Position numbers and translations under genes: made by a program
Assembly (NCBI GenBank): GCA_965116685.1
Contig: OZ220707.1
Span: 1,798,001-1,862,000 of the forward strand
Reading direction: 5' to 3'
DNA from: Bin80 sp965116685
GTDB taxonomy: Bacteria > Bacteroidota > Rhodothermia > Rhodothermales > Bin80
Length of the DNA: 64,000 nt
Part shown: positions 19,582-28,732 of the stretch, one piece after another
Position numbering within the stretch: the stretch's first letter is position 1
Layout of the letters: each line of letters starts with the position of its first letter
The notes under the pieces: generated by a model
Databases searched by the model: none
Told to the model about the DNA's origin: nothing
The model's input: the letters and a program-made list of their open reading frames with translations, nothing else

Positions 19582-20859
19582 ATGGAACAAACAAAAATCA
19601 AGCAGCGCGACCGTGATGGCATTGTACAAGCACTCAGAGCAGGAGTCGTGCCTAAATTGGGACTGAGGCATATCCAGGTTGGACGCAGACACGAAATTGG
19701 GGAGCTGGTCCGTGACCTTGACCGAAACTGTGCCGGAGGAGCAGCAATTCGTTTCATCATCGGAGAATATGGATCAGGAAAAACTTTTTTTTTGAACCTC
19801 ATTCGCCTGATCGCACTTGAGAAAGGAATGGTCGTGCTGTCAGCTGACTTGTCGCCTTCCCGTCGTCTGCAGGCGACGGGCGGACAGGCACGATCCCTCT
19901 ATGCCGAAATGGCAAGGAACACTTCTACGCGCACCAAGCCCAATGGCGGTGCCATGGGATCGATCGTACAGCGCTTTGCCGGTCAAGTGGTGCGCAGAGC
20001 ACAGGAACAGGGTGCGAGCCCCGAAGTTATGATCCGTGAACAGCTTGCACACCTGCAGGAACTGACCGGAGGGTACGATTTCGCGGAGGTCATTGCACGG
20101 TACTGGCAGGGGTTTGACAAAGACGACCAGCAACTCTGTTCGAATGCACTTCGCTGGCTCAGGGCTGAATACTCCACAAAAACGGAAGCACGCAAGGCAT
20201 TAGGGGTGCGAACCATCATTGATGATGCGAATATTTACGACCATCTGAAGCTGTTATCTTTGTTCGTACGGGAATCTGGCTATAAAGGGATGTTGGTGTC
20301 GCTTGACGAGATGGTGAATATCTACAAACTGCCTTCTACCTGGGCTAGGAAGGGAAACTTTGAGCAGATCCTGCGAATCCTGAATGATGTACTTCAGGGA
20401 AACACCCGTTACATTAGTTTTCTCTTGGCAGGGACCCCAGAGTTTTTGATGGATACGCGCCGTGGCCTCTACAGCTACGAGGCCCTGCACACCAGGCTCA
20501 TGGAAAATCCATTTGCTCAGGATGGGCTTATAGATATGTCTGGCCCGGTGATTCGGTTAGCAAGTCTAACGCAGGAGGACATCTTCGTACTTCTTTGTAA
20601 CCTTCGCCGCGTGGTTCAGGGGGATACTCCCTCATTGCCGGATTCAGCACTCAAATCCTTTATGGAGCATTGTTCCAAACGTATCGGAAATGCCTATTTC
20701 AGGACTCCCCGCAGTACCGTCAAGGCTTTCGTCAACCTGCTTGCGATACTTGAACAGAATCCTCAAGTGAATTGGCAAGATCTGATTAGGTCGGTAGATT
20801 TATCCGAAAATGAGGAGCCTGATCCTTCGAACGATGAACTCTCAACCTTCAAGCTCTGA
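19582..20859 (+). CDS. BrxD-like (DUF2791) P-loop ATPase
   Basis: 425 residues. Walker A is GEYGSGKTFFL (about residues 61-71), Walker B is GMLVSLDEMVNIY (about 237-249), and a sensor-like ISFLLAGTPEFL follows. The overall sequence matches the ATP-binding protein called BrxD in type 2 BREX phage-defence loci. In BREX-2 it is encoded beside a helicase, as here. A run of nine T (19786-19794) lies within the open frame without breaking it. The gene overlaps the helicase start by 26-50 bases, so the two are translationally coupled. No BREX methylase, PglZ-type or PglY-type gene is nearby. Confidence 0.8.
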   Translation: MEQTKIKQRDRDGIVQALRAGVVPKLGLRHIQVGRRHEIGELVRDLDRNCAGGAAIRFIIGEYGSGKTFFLNLIRLIALEKGMVVLSADLSPSRRLQATGGQARSLYAEMARNTSTRTKPNGGAMGSIVQRFAGQVVRRAQEQGASPEVMIREQLAHLQELTGGYDFAEVIARYWQGFDKDDQQLCSNALRWLRAEYSTKTEARKALGVRTIIDDANIYDHLKLLSLFVRESGYKGMLVSLDEMVNIYKLPSTWARKGNFEQILRILNDVLQGNTRYISFLLAGTPEFLMDTRRGLYSYEALHTRLMENPFAQDGLIDMSGPVIRLASLTQEDIFVLLCNLRRVVQGDTPSLPDSALKSFMEHCSKRIGNAYFRTPRSTVKAFVNLLAILEQNPQVNWQDLIRSVDLSENEEPDPSNDELSTFKL

Positions 20860-23059
20860 GCAGTCCCAAGGATTCAACAGACTTGCCATGCCTGTGCAGC
20901 GGTGGATCTGGAATAAGGGATGGGGAACACTTTACGAGATTCAGGAGCGGGCGATTGGAACTCTCCTGGATCGGGATAATGATGTGATTATCGCCGCTGC
21001 GACCGCCAGAGGAAAGACCGAGGCAGCCTTCTTTCCGTTGATTTCTTTAGTACTGGAAAAATCAACATCTTCAGGGTTTGACCTAGTCTATCTCAGCCCA
21101 CTTAAAGCACTAATCAATGATCAATTCGGGCGCCTCGGGGAGCTCTGCCAGAAGACCAGATTACCTGTTTATCCCTGGCATGGGGACATCTCTCTGAGTG
21201 TTAAGAAACGTGCACGAGAAAACCCAAGTGGAATTCTACTCATTACACCTGAATCCCTTGAGGCACTATTCGTACTTCGGGGCCCTGAAATGGCGAAGCT
21301 ATTCAGGGGGGTACGGGCAGTTGTTGTGGACGAATTGCACGCGTTTTTGGACAATGAACGTGGGATGCATGTCCGCTCCCTTTTGACGCGAATGGAACTG
21401 TCGGTCGGTAATCGAATCCGAAGAGTGGGACTATCCGCCACGTTAAATGAGATGGATCTGGTACGGAAAGCTCTCCGTCCTGAAAATCCCGGCGGGATTG
21501 AGATCTTAGAAGACAATTCTTTGAATTTTTGGCTGAAGGCACAGATCCGCGGCTATCTCAGCCGAGAAAATCAATCAAAAAACGACGACTCCCGTGATTT
21601 AGCTGCACACAGTTCCGTCGTCCGGCACCTCTTCGATAAGTTGCGTGGCAAACGAAATCTGATTTTTGCAGGATCACGTCAAAACGTTGAATCTTATGCG
21701 GACGCTTTGCGCGTACATTCAGAAAAAGAGCGTGTGCCGCTTGAATTTTTTCCGCACCATGCAAACCTTTCCCGTGAGCACCGGATAGATTTGGAGGGGC
21801 GCCTGAAAACCCATTCGGCAACGACTGCCGTCTGCACATCTACCTTGGAACTGGGTATTGATATTGGAGAGATTGAATGTGTGGCACAGATTGGTCCACC
21901 CTTTTCTGTTTCCTCGCTCAGGCAGCGACTTGGACGGTCAGGCCGGCGTGCCGGTGCTCCTGCGATTCTGCGGATGTATCAGATCGAACTTGAAGCGAAT
22001 ACACAATCTCACCCGCTGGACCGCCTGCACCTAGGGCTCATCCGATCCATTGCAATCGTAGAACTCCTGCGTCAGCGCTGGTATGAGCCTCCTGTGTCGC
22101 AAGCACTTCACCTTTCGACGCTTACACATCAAATTCTCTCTGTGATTGCAGAACATGGAGGCAGAAGTGCCTCTCGTATTTACAAGACCCTCTGTGAGCA
22201 GGGGCCCTTCCAGTCTGTCACACGCACCCTCTTTGCACGTCTTCTGAGGCAACTTGGATCTTCGGATATGGCGTTGATTGAACAGGCACCCGACGGGACT
22301 CTGCTTCTTGGCCAAAAGGGTGAGCGAATGGTTGAACATTACAGCTTCTATGCCGTGTTTCAAACCCCGCAAGAGTACCGGATTATTGCTGAAAACAAGG
22401 ATCTTGGCACTTTGCCGATTACCATGTTGATGGTGCCAGACATGGCCATCATTTTTTCCGGTCGGCGATGGCGAATTCTTGAAGTTCGTGACAGCGAAAA
22501 AATCATCAAGGTCTCTGCTGATCAGGTTGGTATACCTCCGAAGTTTTCAGGAACCGGTGGGCTCATTCATGACCGAGTTGTTGCCGAAATGCATAAGGTG
22601 TTGACCAGCACAGGGACCCCAGAATACCTTGATGAAACTGCTGCAGAACTCCTTGAAAGTGCACGCTTTGAAATTCAAAACCTCGGGCTTGATGTGAAAT
22701 TCATTCAGGCGGCCGGTAAACGGCGCTCCCTGATTGCCACATGGGTGGGCACAATCAAAACCTCAACGCTCGCTTTAATGCTGACTACCAAGGGATACAA
22801 AGTCACGACATTCGACGGTTTTCTTGATGTTGAGTGGTCCAGAAGGATGCCTCCCGTTACAGTTGCTCTAGATGAAATTTCCTGTTCAGACTCCATTACT
22901 CCTACATCTGCAATGTTAGAGAACTCAAACCTTAGCACAGAAAAATTTCATCCATATCTCAGTCCAGCCCTACTCATTGAGGATGCGGCCAGCAGTAGGC
23001 TTGATTTTGGTGCTCTTCCAAGATTGGCACGCAGATTGATCAACCAGCGCGGGGAATGA
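20810..23059 (+). CDS. Lhr / BrxHI-like superfamily 2 DEAD/DEAH helicase
   Basis: 749 residues (741 from the ATG at 20834). Motifs in order: YEIQERAI (Q-like), IIAAATARGKTEAAFF (Walker A), LVYLSPLKALINDQF, ITPESLEAL, VVVDELHAFL (motif II as DELH), RVGLSATLNE, HHANLSREHR, STLELGIDIG and QRLGRSGRRAG. The ATARGKT form is typical of BrxHI of BREX rather than of ordinary Lhr. The C-terminal 350 residues are helical and not assigned. It probably unwinds or translocates on DNA with the ATPase encoded just upstream. Gene end and the glycogen synthase end are convergent. Confidence 0.85.
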   Translation: MRSLILRTMNSQPSSSEQSQGFNRLAMPVQRWIWNKGWGTLYEIQERAIGTLLDRDNDVIIAAATARGKTEAAFFPLISLVLEKSTSSGFDLVYLSPLKALINDQFGRLGELCQKTRLPVYPWHGDISLSVKKRARENPSGILLITPESLEALFVLRGPEMAKLFRGVRAVVVDELHAFLDNERGMHVRSLLTRMELSVGNRIRRVGLSATLNEMDLVRKALRPENPGGIEILEDNSLNFWLKAQIRGYLSRENQSKNDDSRDLAAHSSVVRHLFDKLRGKRNLIFAGSRQNVESYADALRVHSEKERVPLEFFPHHANLSREHRIDLEGRLKTHSATTAVCTSTLELGIDIGEIECVAQIGPPFSVSSLRQRLGRSGRRAGAPAILRMYQIELEANTQSHPLDRLHLGLIRSIAIVELLRQRWYEPPVSQALHLSTLTHQILSVIAEHGGRSASRIYKTLCEQGPFQSVTRTLFARLLRQLGSSDMALIEQAPDGTLLLGQKGERMVEHYSFYAVFQTPQEYRIIAENKDLGTLPITMLMVPDMAIIFSGRRWRILEVRDSEKIIKVSADQVGIPPKFSGTGGLIHDRVVAEMHKVLTSTGTPEYLDETAAELLESARFEIQNLGLDVKFIQAAGKRRSLIATWVGTIKTSTLALMLTTKGYKVTTFDGFLDVEWSRRMPPVTVALDEISCSDSITPTSAMLENSNLSTEKFHPYLSPALLIEDAASSRLDFGALPRLARRLINQRGE

Positions 23060-23127
23060 CCAATAGAACTCTGCACCATCCTGCTGTTTTGGGCACGATG
23101 CCAAATGATTCACCACGCGGGAAGCAT

Positions 23128-23146
23128 CCCCTGAATACATCAGGGG
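23128..23146. terminator. Stem-loop between convergent genes
   Basis: CCCCTGA (23128-23134) and TCAGGGG (23140-23146) form a perfect 7-bp stem with a 5-base loop, midway between the convergent helicase and glycogen synthase stops. No T tract follows on either strand, so it is a terminator by position only. Confidence 0.4.
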
Positions 23147-23166
23147 AGCAAAAATCGGCAACAGTA

Positions 23167-25194
23167 CTATCGTCCTTTTGTTAGCAGACTCTTATACAAT
23201 GCTGCGGTCTGCTTTGCAACCACCGCCCAACTGAAACTGGCCTCAACACGCGCACGCCCCTGGAGCCCCATAGCCCGACTCCGCTCAGGATCCCCCATCA
23301 ATTGATTGATGCTGTCTGCTAGTCGTTCTGCAAACCCCTTCCCCTCAAGTTCAACTAAAAGCCCTGTTTCCCCATCTACCACAACCATAGGAATCCCGCC
23401 CACCTTAGTAGCTACAACCGCTGTTTCACAGGCCATGGCCTCAAGATTAATAATTCCAAATGGTTCATATACCGATGGACATGCAAAGACCTGTGCGTGG
23501 GAGTAGAGCACAATCAACTCAGAGGGAGGCATCATTTCACGGATCCAGACCACACGGTGCTCGTCGCTTTTTTTGAGCTTGGCGACCTCCTGAATCATTT
23601 CTGCTTCAATTTCCGGTGTGTCTGGTGCACCGGCAGCCAAGACGATCTGGGTCCCTGGATCAAGGTGCGCAATTGCATGCAATAAGTGAATGATTCCCTT
23701 TTGACGGGTAATTCTCCCCACAAACAGGACATAGGGGATTTCGGGGTTCACCCCATAGCCTCGTAAGACGGTCTCGTCAAACGTAGGTTGATACTCTTCC
23801 AGATCAATTCCATTGGGGATCACATGAACTCTCCTGCGGCTGACCCCGTAGAGCGACACGACATCCTCTTTCATTTGAGGTGACACCGCAATCACGGCAT
23901 CCGCTTCCTGATATGCCGTCTTCTCAATCCAGGAACTCATCTGATATGCACGCCCCAATTGCTCTGCTTTCCAGGGCCGATGCGGTTCCAGGCTGTGGGT
24001 TGTCAGCACCAGCTTGCCTCCAGTGAGCTGTTTAACCAGGATACCCGCCCAGTGAGAATACCACGTATGACAATGAATGATCTGGGTGTCCTCGGCCGCC
24101 GCGGCCATCGCCTGGTTGCGGTGCAGGGTACTGAAAAGCTTGTTGAAACGAGAATCATTTCCCTTGGGCGCTCCTGTATCTCCAATTCCCTTTACACTGA
24201 GAGCATCTAAACTTTGCCTCTGTTTCCCGAATGCATAGACCTGCACCCGATGATGCTCGGCTAATTCCCGTGTGAGATACTTAACATGCACTCCTGCACC
24301 ACCATAAATGTTAGGTGGATATTCATTCGTTAAAACCGTTACTTTCACTTTGTACGTCTCCACCATGTCATAAAGTCCCTCTGCCTCCGCAGCTGTCTCG
24401 TTCAGCCGAACAAGCCAAGGGGATTCAGGATCGATTTCTACGATCATCGCATGCGTTTCCTTACATTTCTTTATCCTTTTGGCGCACACTTTTGTGAATT
24501 TTTTTACAAGCTCCGGGTTTTCTGAATAGCTGCTTGACTCGTCAAGCATTTGGTAGGCACTCTCAAAGGTTGTTTTCAGGTAGGCATGTTGGCGCCAGCT
24601 GGTGAAATCATATGCTTTTGAGGCTTTGATCGCCGTATCCACAGATCGCGTTACCGTATCGTAGAGCTGTCTGACATCCGAAGGAGGTCCCTTTGCCTTC
24701 CTCCCTGCGCGCGGGAGTGTTTGGGATCTCTCCAGAGGCGGGATCAACCTCTTCAACCCCTGCTTTGTCACAATGGGATTGAGCTCCCGCATGAGAGCGT
24801 CCGTCATTTTAGTCAGGTTGTGACGTACGACCTCGTGCGAGTAAGGATGATCGTCTTCCCAAGTTCCATGCTGCAATATCTGACGCAATTGGATGTAGGA
24901 ATTCGCCAGTGCTGCCAATCGGTCGTAGTCGCACTTGAGCGTGTTTTTTATTACCATTAGAACAAATATGCGCCAATAGCTCATTCCAAGTCGACCGATA
25001 TCCTGCCGCACCCCTGCAGCAGTGATGTGCTTCTTCATCACCGACAATACCTGCTCCCGCAGTGAATTGGTGGAACCAATCCTTTGCAAGACACGCAACG
25101 CACGGTCAATATCGTCCCGGGATTTCGGGTTGATCTGAATATCTCCTATCGGAATGAGGTCCAGGGTTGGATTTCGGTTAATGTCCTGACGCAT
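23167..25194 (-). CDS. glgA: Glycogen synthase (GT4) in frame behind a truncated ISNCY-type transposase
   Basis: 675 codons. Residues 1 to about 275 resemble the N-terminal part of ISNCY-family transposases: LIPIGDIQINPKSRDDI, GRLGMSYWRIFVLMVIK, CDYDRLAALANSYIQLRQIL and SDVRQLYDTVTRSV, but lack the VHYPTD segment and the catalytic C-terminus. Residues 283-675 are a complete GT4 glycogen synthase of the short bacterial type: VTVLTNEYPPNIYGGAGVHV, HTWYSHWAG, VIPNGIDLEEY, FVGRITRQKG and the nucleotide-sugar site CPSVYEPFGIINLEAMA. It would transfer glucose from ADP- or UDP-glucose to glycogen. A GTG at 24348 with a good ribosome site gives the classical start, so the transposase part may not be in the enzyme. 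Confidence 0.8.
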   Translation of the reverse strand: MRQDINRNPTLDLIPIGDIQINPKSRDDIDRALRVLQRIGSTNSLREQVLSVMKKHITAAGVRQDIGRLGMSYWRIFVLMVIKNTLKCDYDRLAALANSYIQLRQILQHGTWEDDHPYSHEVVRHNLTKMTDALMRELNPIVTKQGLKRLIPPLERSQTLPRAGRKAKGPPSDVRQLYDTVTRSVDTAIKASKAYDFTSWRQHAYLKTTFESAYQMLDESSSYSENPELVKKFTKVCAKRIKKCKETHAMIVEIDPESPWLVRLNETAAEAEGLYDMVETYKVKVTVLTNEYPPNIYGGAGVHVKYLTRELAEHHRVQVYAFGKQRQSLDALSVKGIGDTGAPKGNDSRFNKLFSTLHRNQAMAAAAEDTQIIHCHTWYSHWAGILVKQLTGGKLVLTTHSLEPHRPWKAEQLGRAYQMSSWIEKTAYQEADAVIAVSPQMKEDVVSLYGVSRRRVHVIPNGIDLEEYQPTFDETVLRGYGVNPEIPYVLFVGRITRQKGIIHLLHAIAHLDPGTQIVLAAGAPDTPEIEAEMIQEVAKLKKSDEHRVVWIREMMPPSELIVLYSHAQVFACPSVYEPFGIINLEAMACETAVVATKVGGIPMVVVDGETGLLVELEGKGFAERLADSINQLMGDPERSRAMGLQGRARVEASFSWAVVAKQTAALYKSLLTKGR
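24346..24364 (-). promoter_or_regulatory. Internal ribosome binding site and GTG start of the glycogen synthase
   Basis: On the minus strand GGTGGAG (24364-24358) is followed after nine bases by GTG (24348-24346), giving a protein that begins MKVTVLTNEYPP, the usual N-terminus of this family. This suggests that the enzyme may be made without the transposase-derived leader. ATG at 24366-24364 (codon 277) is another candidate. Confidence 0.55.
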
Positions 25195-25390
25195 GGGGTT
25201 TAGAGGTCGGGAGGATGATTTGAGATCGGCACGTTTGTCTTGGGAAGTATACGCGTTGTTTGGATTTCATTGATTTCTGATTCTCTGGCTGGGGGGGCAC
25301 CGAATCTATCCGATTCATAACGATCTGTCAGGTATGGTTGTTCGGAGCCAAAAGCATTTCTTTCGGAGCAACGGTTTTGCAAGGAAGCGC

Positions 25391-27658
25391 TTAATCTATT
25401 TTTATCTGCCTCGGAGCTCGCACGAATAGCACATCATGCAACTTTGCATGATTCGTGAACACCTCCGGCCCTCGCTCTTCAAGTCCTTTCATGTTAAACC
25501 CAACCACCGTTAAGTCTGCGTCAGAGGATTTTTCAGAAACCATCCTGCGGAAAGCTTCAATATTGTCGATTGCCATATACTCAATATTTTTCTCCGAGAT
25601 CGGCAGCCTTCCTTCACCGATCAACTGGGCAAATTCCTGCCTAGTCCGCTCTACCTCCACTCCTGGCAAGGCCGCAAAAACCTGTACCTGCGCCTTCTCC
25701 CAATCCGGGTGTCCTAGAAGGATATAGCTCAGAAGAATCATTGTGTTTGCATTGTCTCTGTCATTCCAGGTCAGCCACACATGGATTGAATCTCTGCTGC
25801 CAAAATGCGTCTCACAGTGACGCAGCACCATAAGTGTCATATCCGTGTCTGCTGCGAACTTGCACTGATCTACCACGCCTTTGACCACATCCATGGAATC
25901 CCGTTGTGCAAATTCAAAAAGGATTGAGTTGTTCGACATGCCGGATACTCCAGGGACCTGAAGTGTCTGCGCCAGCGCTGAGGTGATGGACGGGCTCACA
26001 ACCGTATCCATGTATACTGCACTGTGCTCCCTTTTTGCAAGTTCCAGTAATCGCTCTTTGATCCTCTTACTTTCAGAGAACGTGGCGGCAGTTAATCGGC
26101 CTTTTATAAAATGGACATACGTCCCGAACCCATATCGGTGGCACAGCCACCGTAGCATGATCAACGGGCTGCGCCGGTCAAAGGTGCGATCATTCACCAT
26201 GATCACGCTCGGGCGCCACTCGTCAGCGACCTGATCCGTGCGTCGCTGCTGCAGACGAATTTGCATATAGCGGGTCGCTTGCGTAATCGCATTCTGAAAT
26301 AGCGAAGCCAAATCTCCCTCTCCCCGCTTCCCTATACGCAGCGCCTGGTAGAGTGCCACCAGAAGCAGAATCGCAAGCGTTGCAAACAATAGACTGATCT
26401 GGAACATCAGAAGGAAACAAATGATGGCTCCGAGAAGGCTGATATACCATCGGGACCGGAAGCTCGGACGGTAGCTTGGTCGTGCCGCAAAATGCTCCAA
26501 GAAACTGATCGCGCAAAGAGACCCATAGGTCACCATAAAAAACATCGAAATCAGGATTGCAACAAGATTCACATTCCCTACAATGACGATCACCGTCGCC
26601 AAAACTCCTGTAATCATCGTCGCATGCCGAGGATCATTGGCCACACCGACCCCACGCGACAACCATGCATTCAATCCTTTCCCCGGCAGCGAATTGTCTG
26701 CCCCCAAAGCCTGCAGGGTCCGAGGTGCCACCAGAACCGATCCAATTGCACTGCTCAAGGTCGCACAACACAACCCGATCAGGATGGCAGGCCCCCAAGC
26801 AGAAACCTGGGCCATGATCAACTGGTCTTCCGCCATCGCCTCAGGAGAGGCACTGATATGGAGTTTGAAGACAATCCCGATATAGACGATCATCCCGATT
26901 ATCGTTGCCCATAACGTTCCCCTTGGCAGAGATTTGCGAGGATTCCGTAAATCCCCCGACAAGCCTACACCTGCCGTCATACCCGTAAATGCAGGAAATA
27001 CAATTGCAAAAACGACGATGAACGAGTCAGGACGAGCAATCTTTTCCGTCAGACTGACCGCATTCCGATCAAACCCTTCCAAAGGGGACCCCAGAAAAAA
27101 CAGGAGTAGTGCCCCAAAGAGAGTCGCCGCAACCACGTATAACAGCTTAACCCCCAGATCCGCCCCCTTTGACAGCACAAGGGCCAACAGCATCACCAAT
27201 GCAGGGATTGAGACGAGGCGTGAATCAAAACCAACTCCGAACTGATCCGCCAGGATCGGCTCCAGCCAGGTGAATGCCTCGGCAAACGCAATCATGTAAA
27301 AGGCAACGGAGATTGCCTGGGATAAATACAGACTGATCCCAATCACCCCGCCAATCGTTGTTCCGAACGATCGTGAGATGATGAAGTACTCCCCACCACC
27401 TTCCACTTTGCGGTTGGTTGCGATTTCTGCGAGCGCCAAGGCCGTTGGAATTGTCACAAGGTGGCCAAGAAGTATGATCCCCACAACCCCCAAAAGTCCT
27501 GTATGAGCCACGGCATAGCCGAAGCGCAGGAACATGATCGCCCCCAGGATTGTGCTGATTCCCGCAAGAAATACCGGTAATGTCCCAAACCCGTAACCAC
27601 GATCTGTTGCCTGCATGTCTAATCCTGAATCTTTGTCTCGCCCGCTGAAATAAGCCAT
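25391..27658 (-). CDS. SLC12-type cation-chloride cotransporter / APC-family permease
   Basis: 755 residues. The first 430 hold about twelve membrane helices, starting FLAGISTILGAIMFLRFGYAV, with the APC-type substrate segment EGGGEYFIISRSFG and the loop VFPAFTGMTAGVGLSGDLRNPRKSLPRG (given in parts: VFPAFTGMTAGVG, then DLRNPRKSLP). The C-terminal 300 residues are cytoplasmic with alpha/beta character, as in bacterial relatives of eukaryotic Na-K-Cl cotransporters. It probably moves ions or amino acids across the inner membrane; the substrate is not determinable. ATG at 27616 (MQATDRGYGFG) is an alternative start. Long gaps flank both sides. Confidence 0.85.
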   Translation of the reverse strand: MAYFSGRDKDSGLDMQATDRGYGFGTLPVFLAGISTILGAIMFLRFGYAVAHTGLLGVVGIILLGHLVTIPTALALAEIATNRKVEGGGEYFIISRSFGTTIGGVIGISLYLSQAISVAFYMIAFAEAFTWLEPILADQFGVGFDSRLVSIPALVMLLALVLSKGADLGVKLLYVVAATLFGALLLFFLGSPLEGFDRNAVSLTEKIARPDSFIVVFAIVFPAFTGMTAGVGLSGDLRNPRKSLPRGTLWATIIGMIVYIGIVFKLHISASPEAMAEDQLIMAQVSAWGPAILIGLCCATLSSAIGSVLVAPRTLQALGADNSLPGKGLNAWLSRGVGVANDPRHATMITGVLATVIVIVGNVNLVAILISMFFMVTYGSLCAISFLEHFAARPSYRPSFRSRWYISLLGAIICFLLMFQISLLFATLAILLLVALYQALRIGKRGEGDLASLFQNAITQATRYMQIRLQQRRTDQVADEWRPSVIMVNDRTFDRRSPLIMLRWLCHRYGFGTYVHFIKGRLTAATFSESKRIKERLLELAKREHSAVYMDTVVSPSITSALAQTLQVPGVSGMSNNSILFEFAQRDSMDVVKGVVDQCKFAADTDMTLMVLRHCETHFGSRDSIHVWLTWNDRDNANTMILLSYILLGHPDWEKAQVQVFAALPGVEVERTRQEFAQLIGEGRLPISEKNIEYMAIDNIEAFRRMVSEKSSDADLTVVGFNMKGLEERGPEVFTNHAKLHDVLFVRAPRQIKID

Positions 27659-27905
27659 CCTCCGCCAAACTCCAAGCCTCCCAATAAGCTACGAATTGAG
27701 ATCCTATAATTGTTCTAAATCCTGCCCCAACCGTATAAAGCAAGGGACCAAAAACGGATCGTTTCCGTGTGCTACAATAGACATGTCTCACTGTTCAGGC
27801 GTCTCCGAATTCTCCCCCCTGACATCTGCAACCCCGTTGGGCCATTAACACTCCAGATGTTCCGATGCACGTATACCAACTTCGGCGAATCAATGCATTT
27901 CATAC

Positions 27906-27933
27906 TTGACTGGCAAGTTCGTAGTTTTAATAT
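27906..27933 (+). promoter_or_regulatory. Possible promoter of the phoB-phoR operon
   Basis: TTGACT (27906-27911) and TAATAT (27928-27933) with 16 bases between lie 46 bases before the response regulator start. The rest of the 320-base gap (27659-27978) shows no gene. No clear Pho-box repeat was recognised. Confidence 0.35.
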
Positions 27934-27978
27934 TCACCGTGTGCTTCGCTTGTACCACATATACCCGATAATCCCCCA

Positions 27979-28716
27979 ATGTCAGAAATCTCACCCATTG
28001 CTGCTGCGCAGGATTCCTATACCATCCTGATCGTAGACGACGAAGATGACATTCTCGACCTGTTGCGCTACAATCTGGAGCGGCTGGGAATGAAAACCAT
28101 TACCGCCAGGAATGGTGTTGAAGCACTGGACATCGTTGAAACCGGAGCTCTTGATCTTATCGTGCTTGACATTATGATGCCTCGCATGAGCGGACTGGAT
28201 GTCTGCCGACATATCCGAAAATATTCCAGACTGAAAGCGGTTCCCATTTTATTCCTCTCTGCGCGTTCCGAAGAAGAAGATCACATCCAGGGCTTGGATG
28301 TCGGGGCTGACAGCTACCTCTCCAAAACGTTTGGCATTGATGTCATTGTCTCCCAGATCAAAGCTCTCCTGCGTGGAACCCAGCGGATCATTCCCGGCGC
28401 TTCAATCCTGAGTATTCATGATCTTGACATTGACCGGGATCGGTATTGGGTATTTCAGAAAAACGCCGAAGAGCGGACACAGATCAACTTTACTCGCAGA
28501 GAATTTGATCTGTTATACTTTCTGGCGAACTCTCCAGGTGTTGTATTTACACGAAGGAACCTTATCAAGAGGGTTTGGGGAATGAAAGTGGAAGTTGGAA
28601 AACGCACCGTTGATGTGCATGTGAGCAAGCTCAACAAAAAACTGGGGAAATATCAGGGGACCGATTACATCCAATCCGTCAAAGGTGTTGGCTATCGCTT
28701 CCTGGAACGTAAGTGA
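27979..28716 (+). CDS. phoB: OmpR/PhoB-family response regulator
   Basis: 245 residues. Receiver domain 1-125 with acidic pocket VDDEDD and phosphoacceptor D64 in IVLDIMMPRMSG. The conserved lysine K116 is present, but the next residue is threonine (SKTF) where proline is nearly invariant. A winged-helix DNA-binding domain follows (about 140-245), ending TVDVHVSKLNKKLG and SVKGVGYRF. It is followed by its histidine kinase, as in PhoB-PhoR pairs that control phosphate starvation genes. The target is inferred only from family. Confidence 0.85.
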   Translation: MSEISPIAAAQDSYTILIVDDEDDILDLLRYNLERLGMKTITARNGVEALDIVETGALDLIVLDIMMPRMSGLDVCRHIRKYSRLKAVPILFLSARSEEEDHIQGLDVGADSYLSKTFGIDVIVSQIKALLRGTQRIIPGASILSIHDLDIDRDRYWVFQKNAEERTQINFTRREFDLLYFLANSPGVVFTRRNLIKRVWGMKVEVGKRTVDVHVSKLNKKLGKYQGTDYIQSVKGVGYRFLERK

Positions 28717-28732
28717 GCCTCCGAGGAGTGGC

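Noticed and set aside
17413..23059. A complete BREX type 2 locus
   Set aside because: Only the ATPase and helicase resemble BREX proteins; no methyltransferase, phosphatase or PglY-type gene is in the window.
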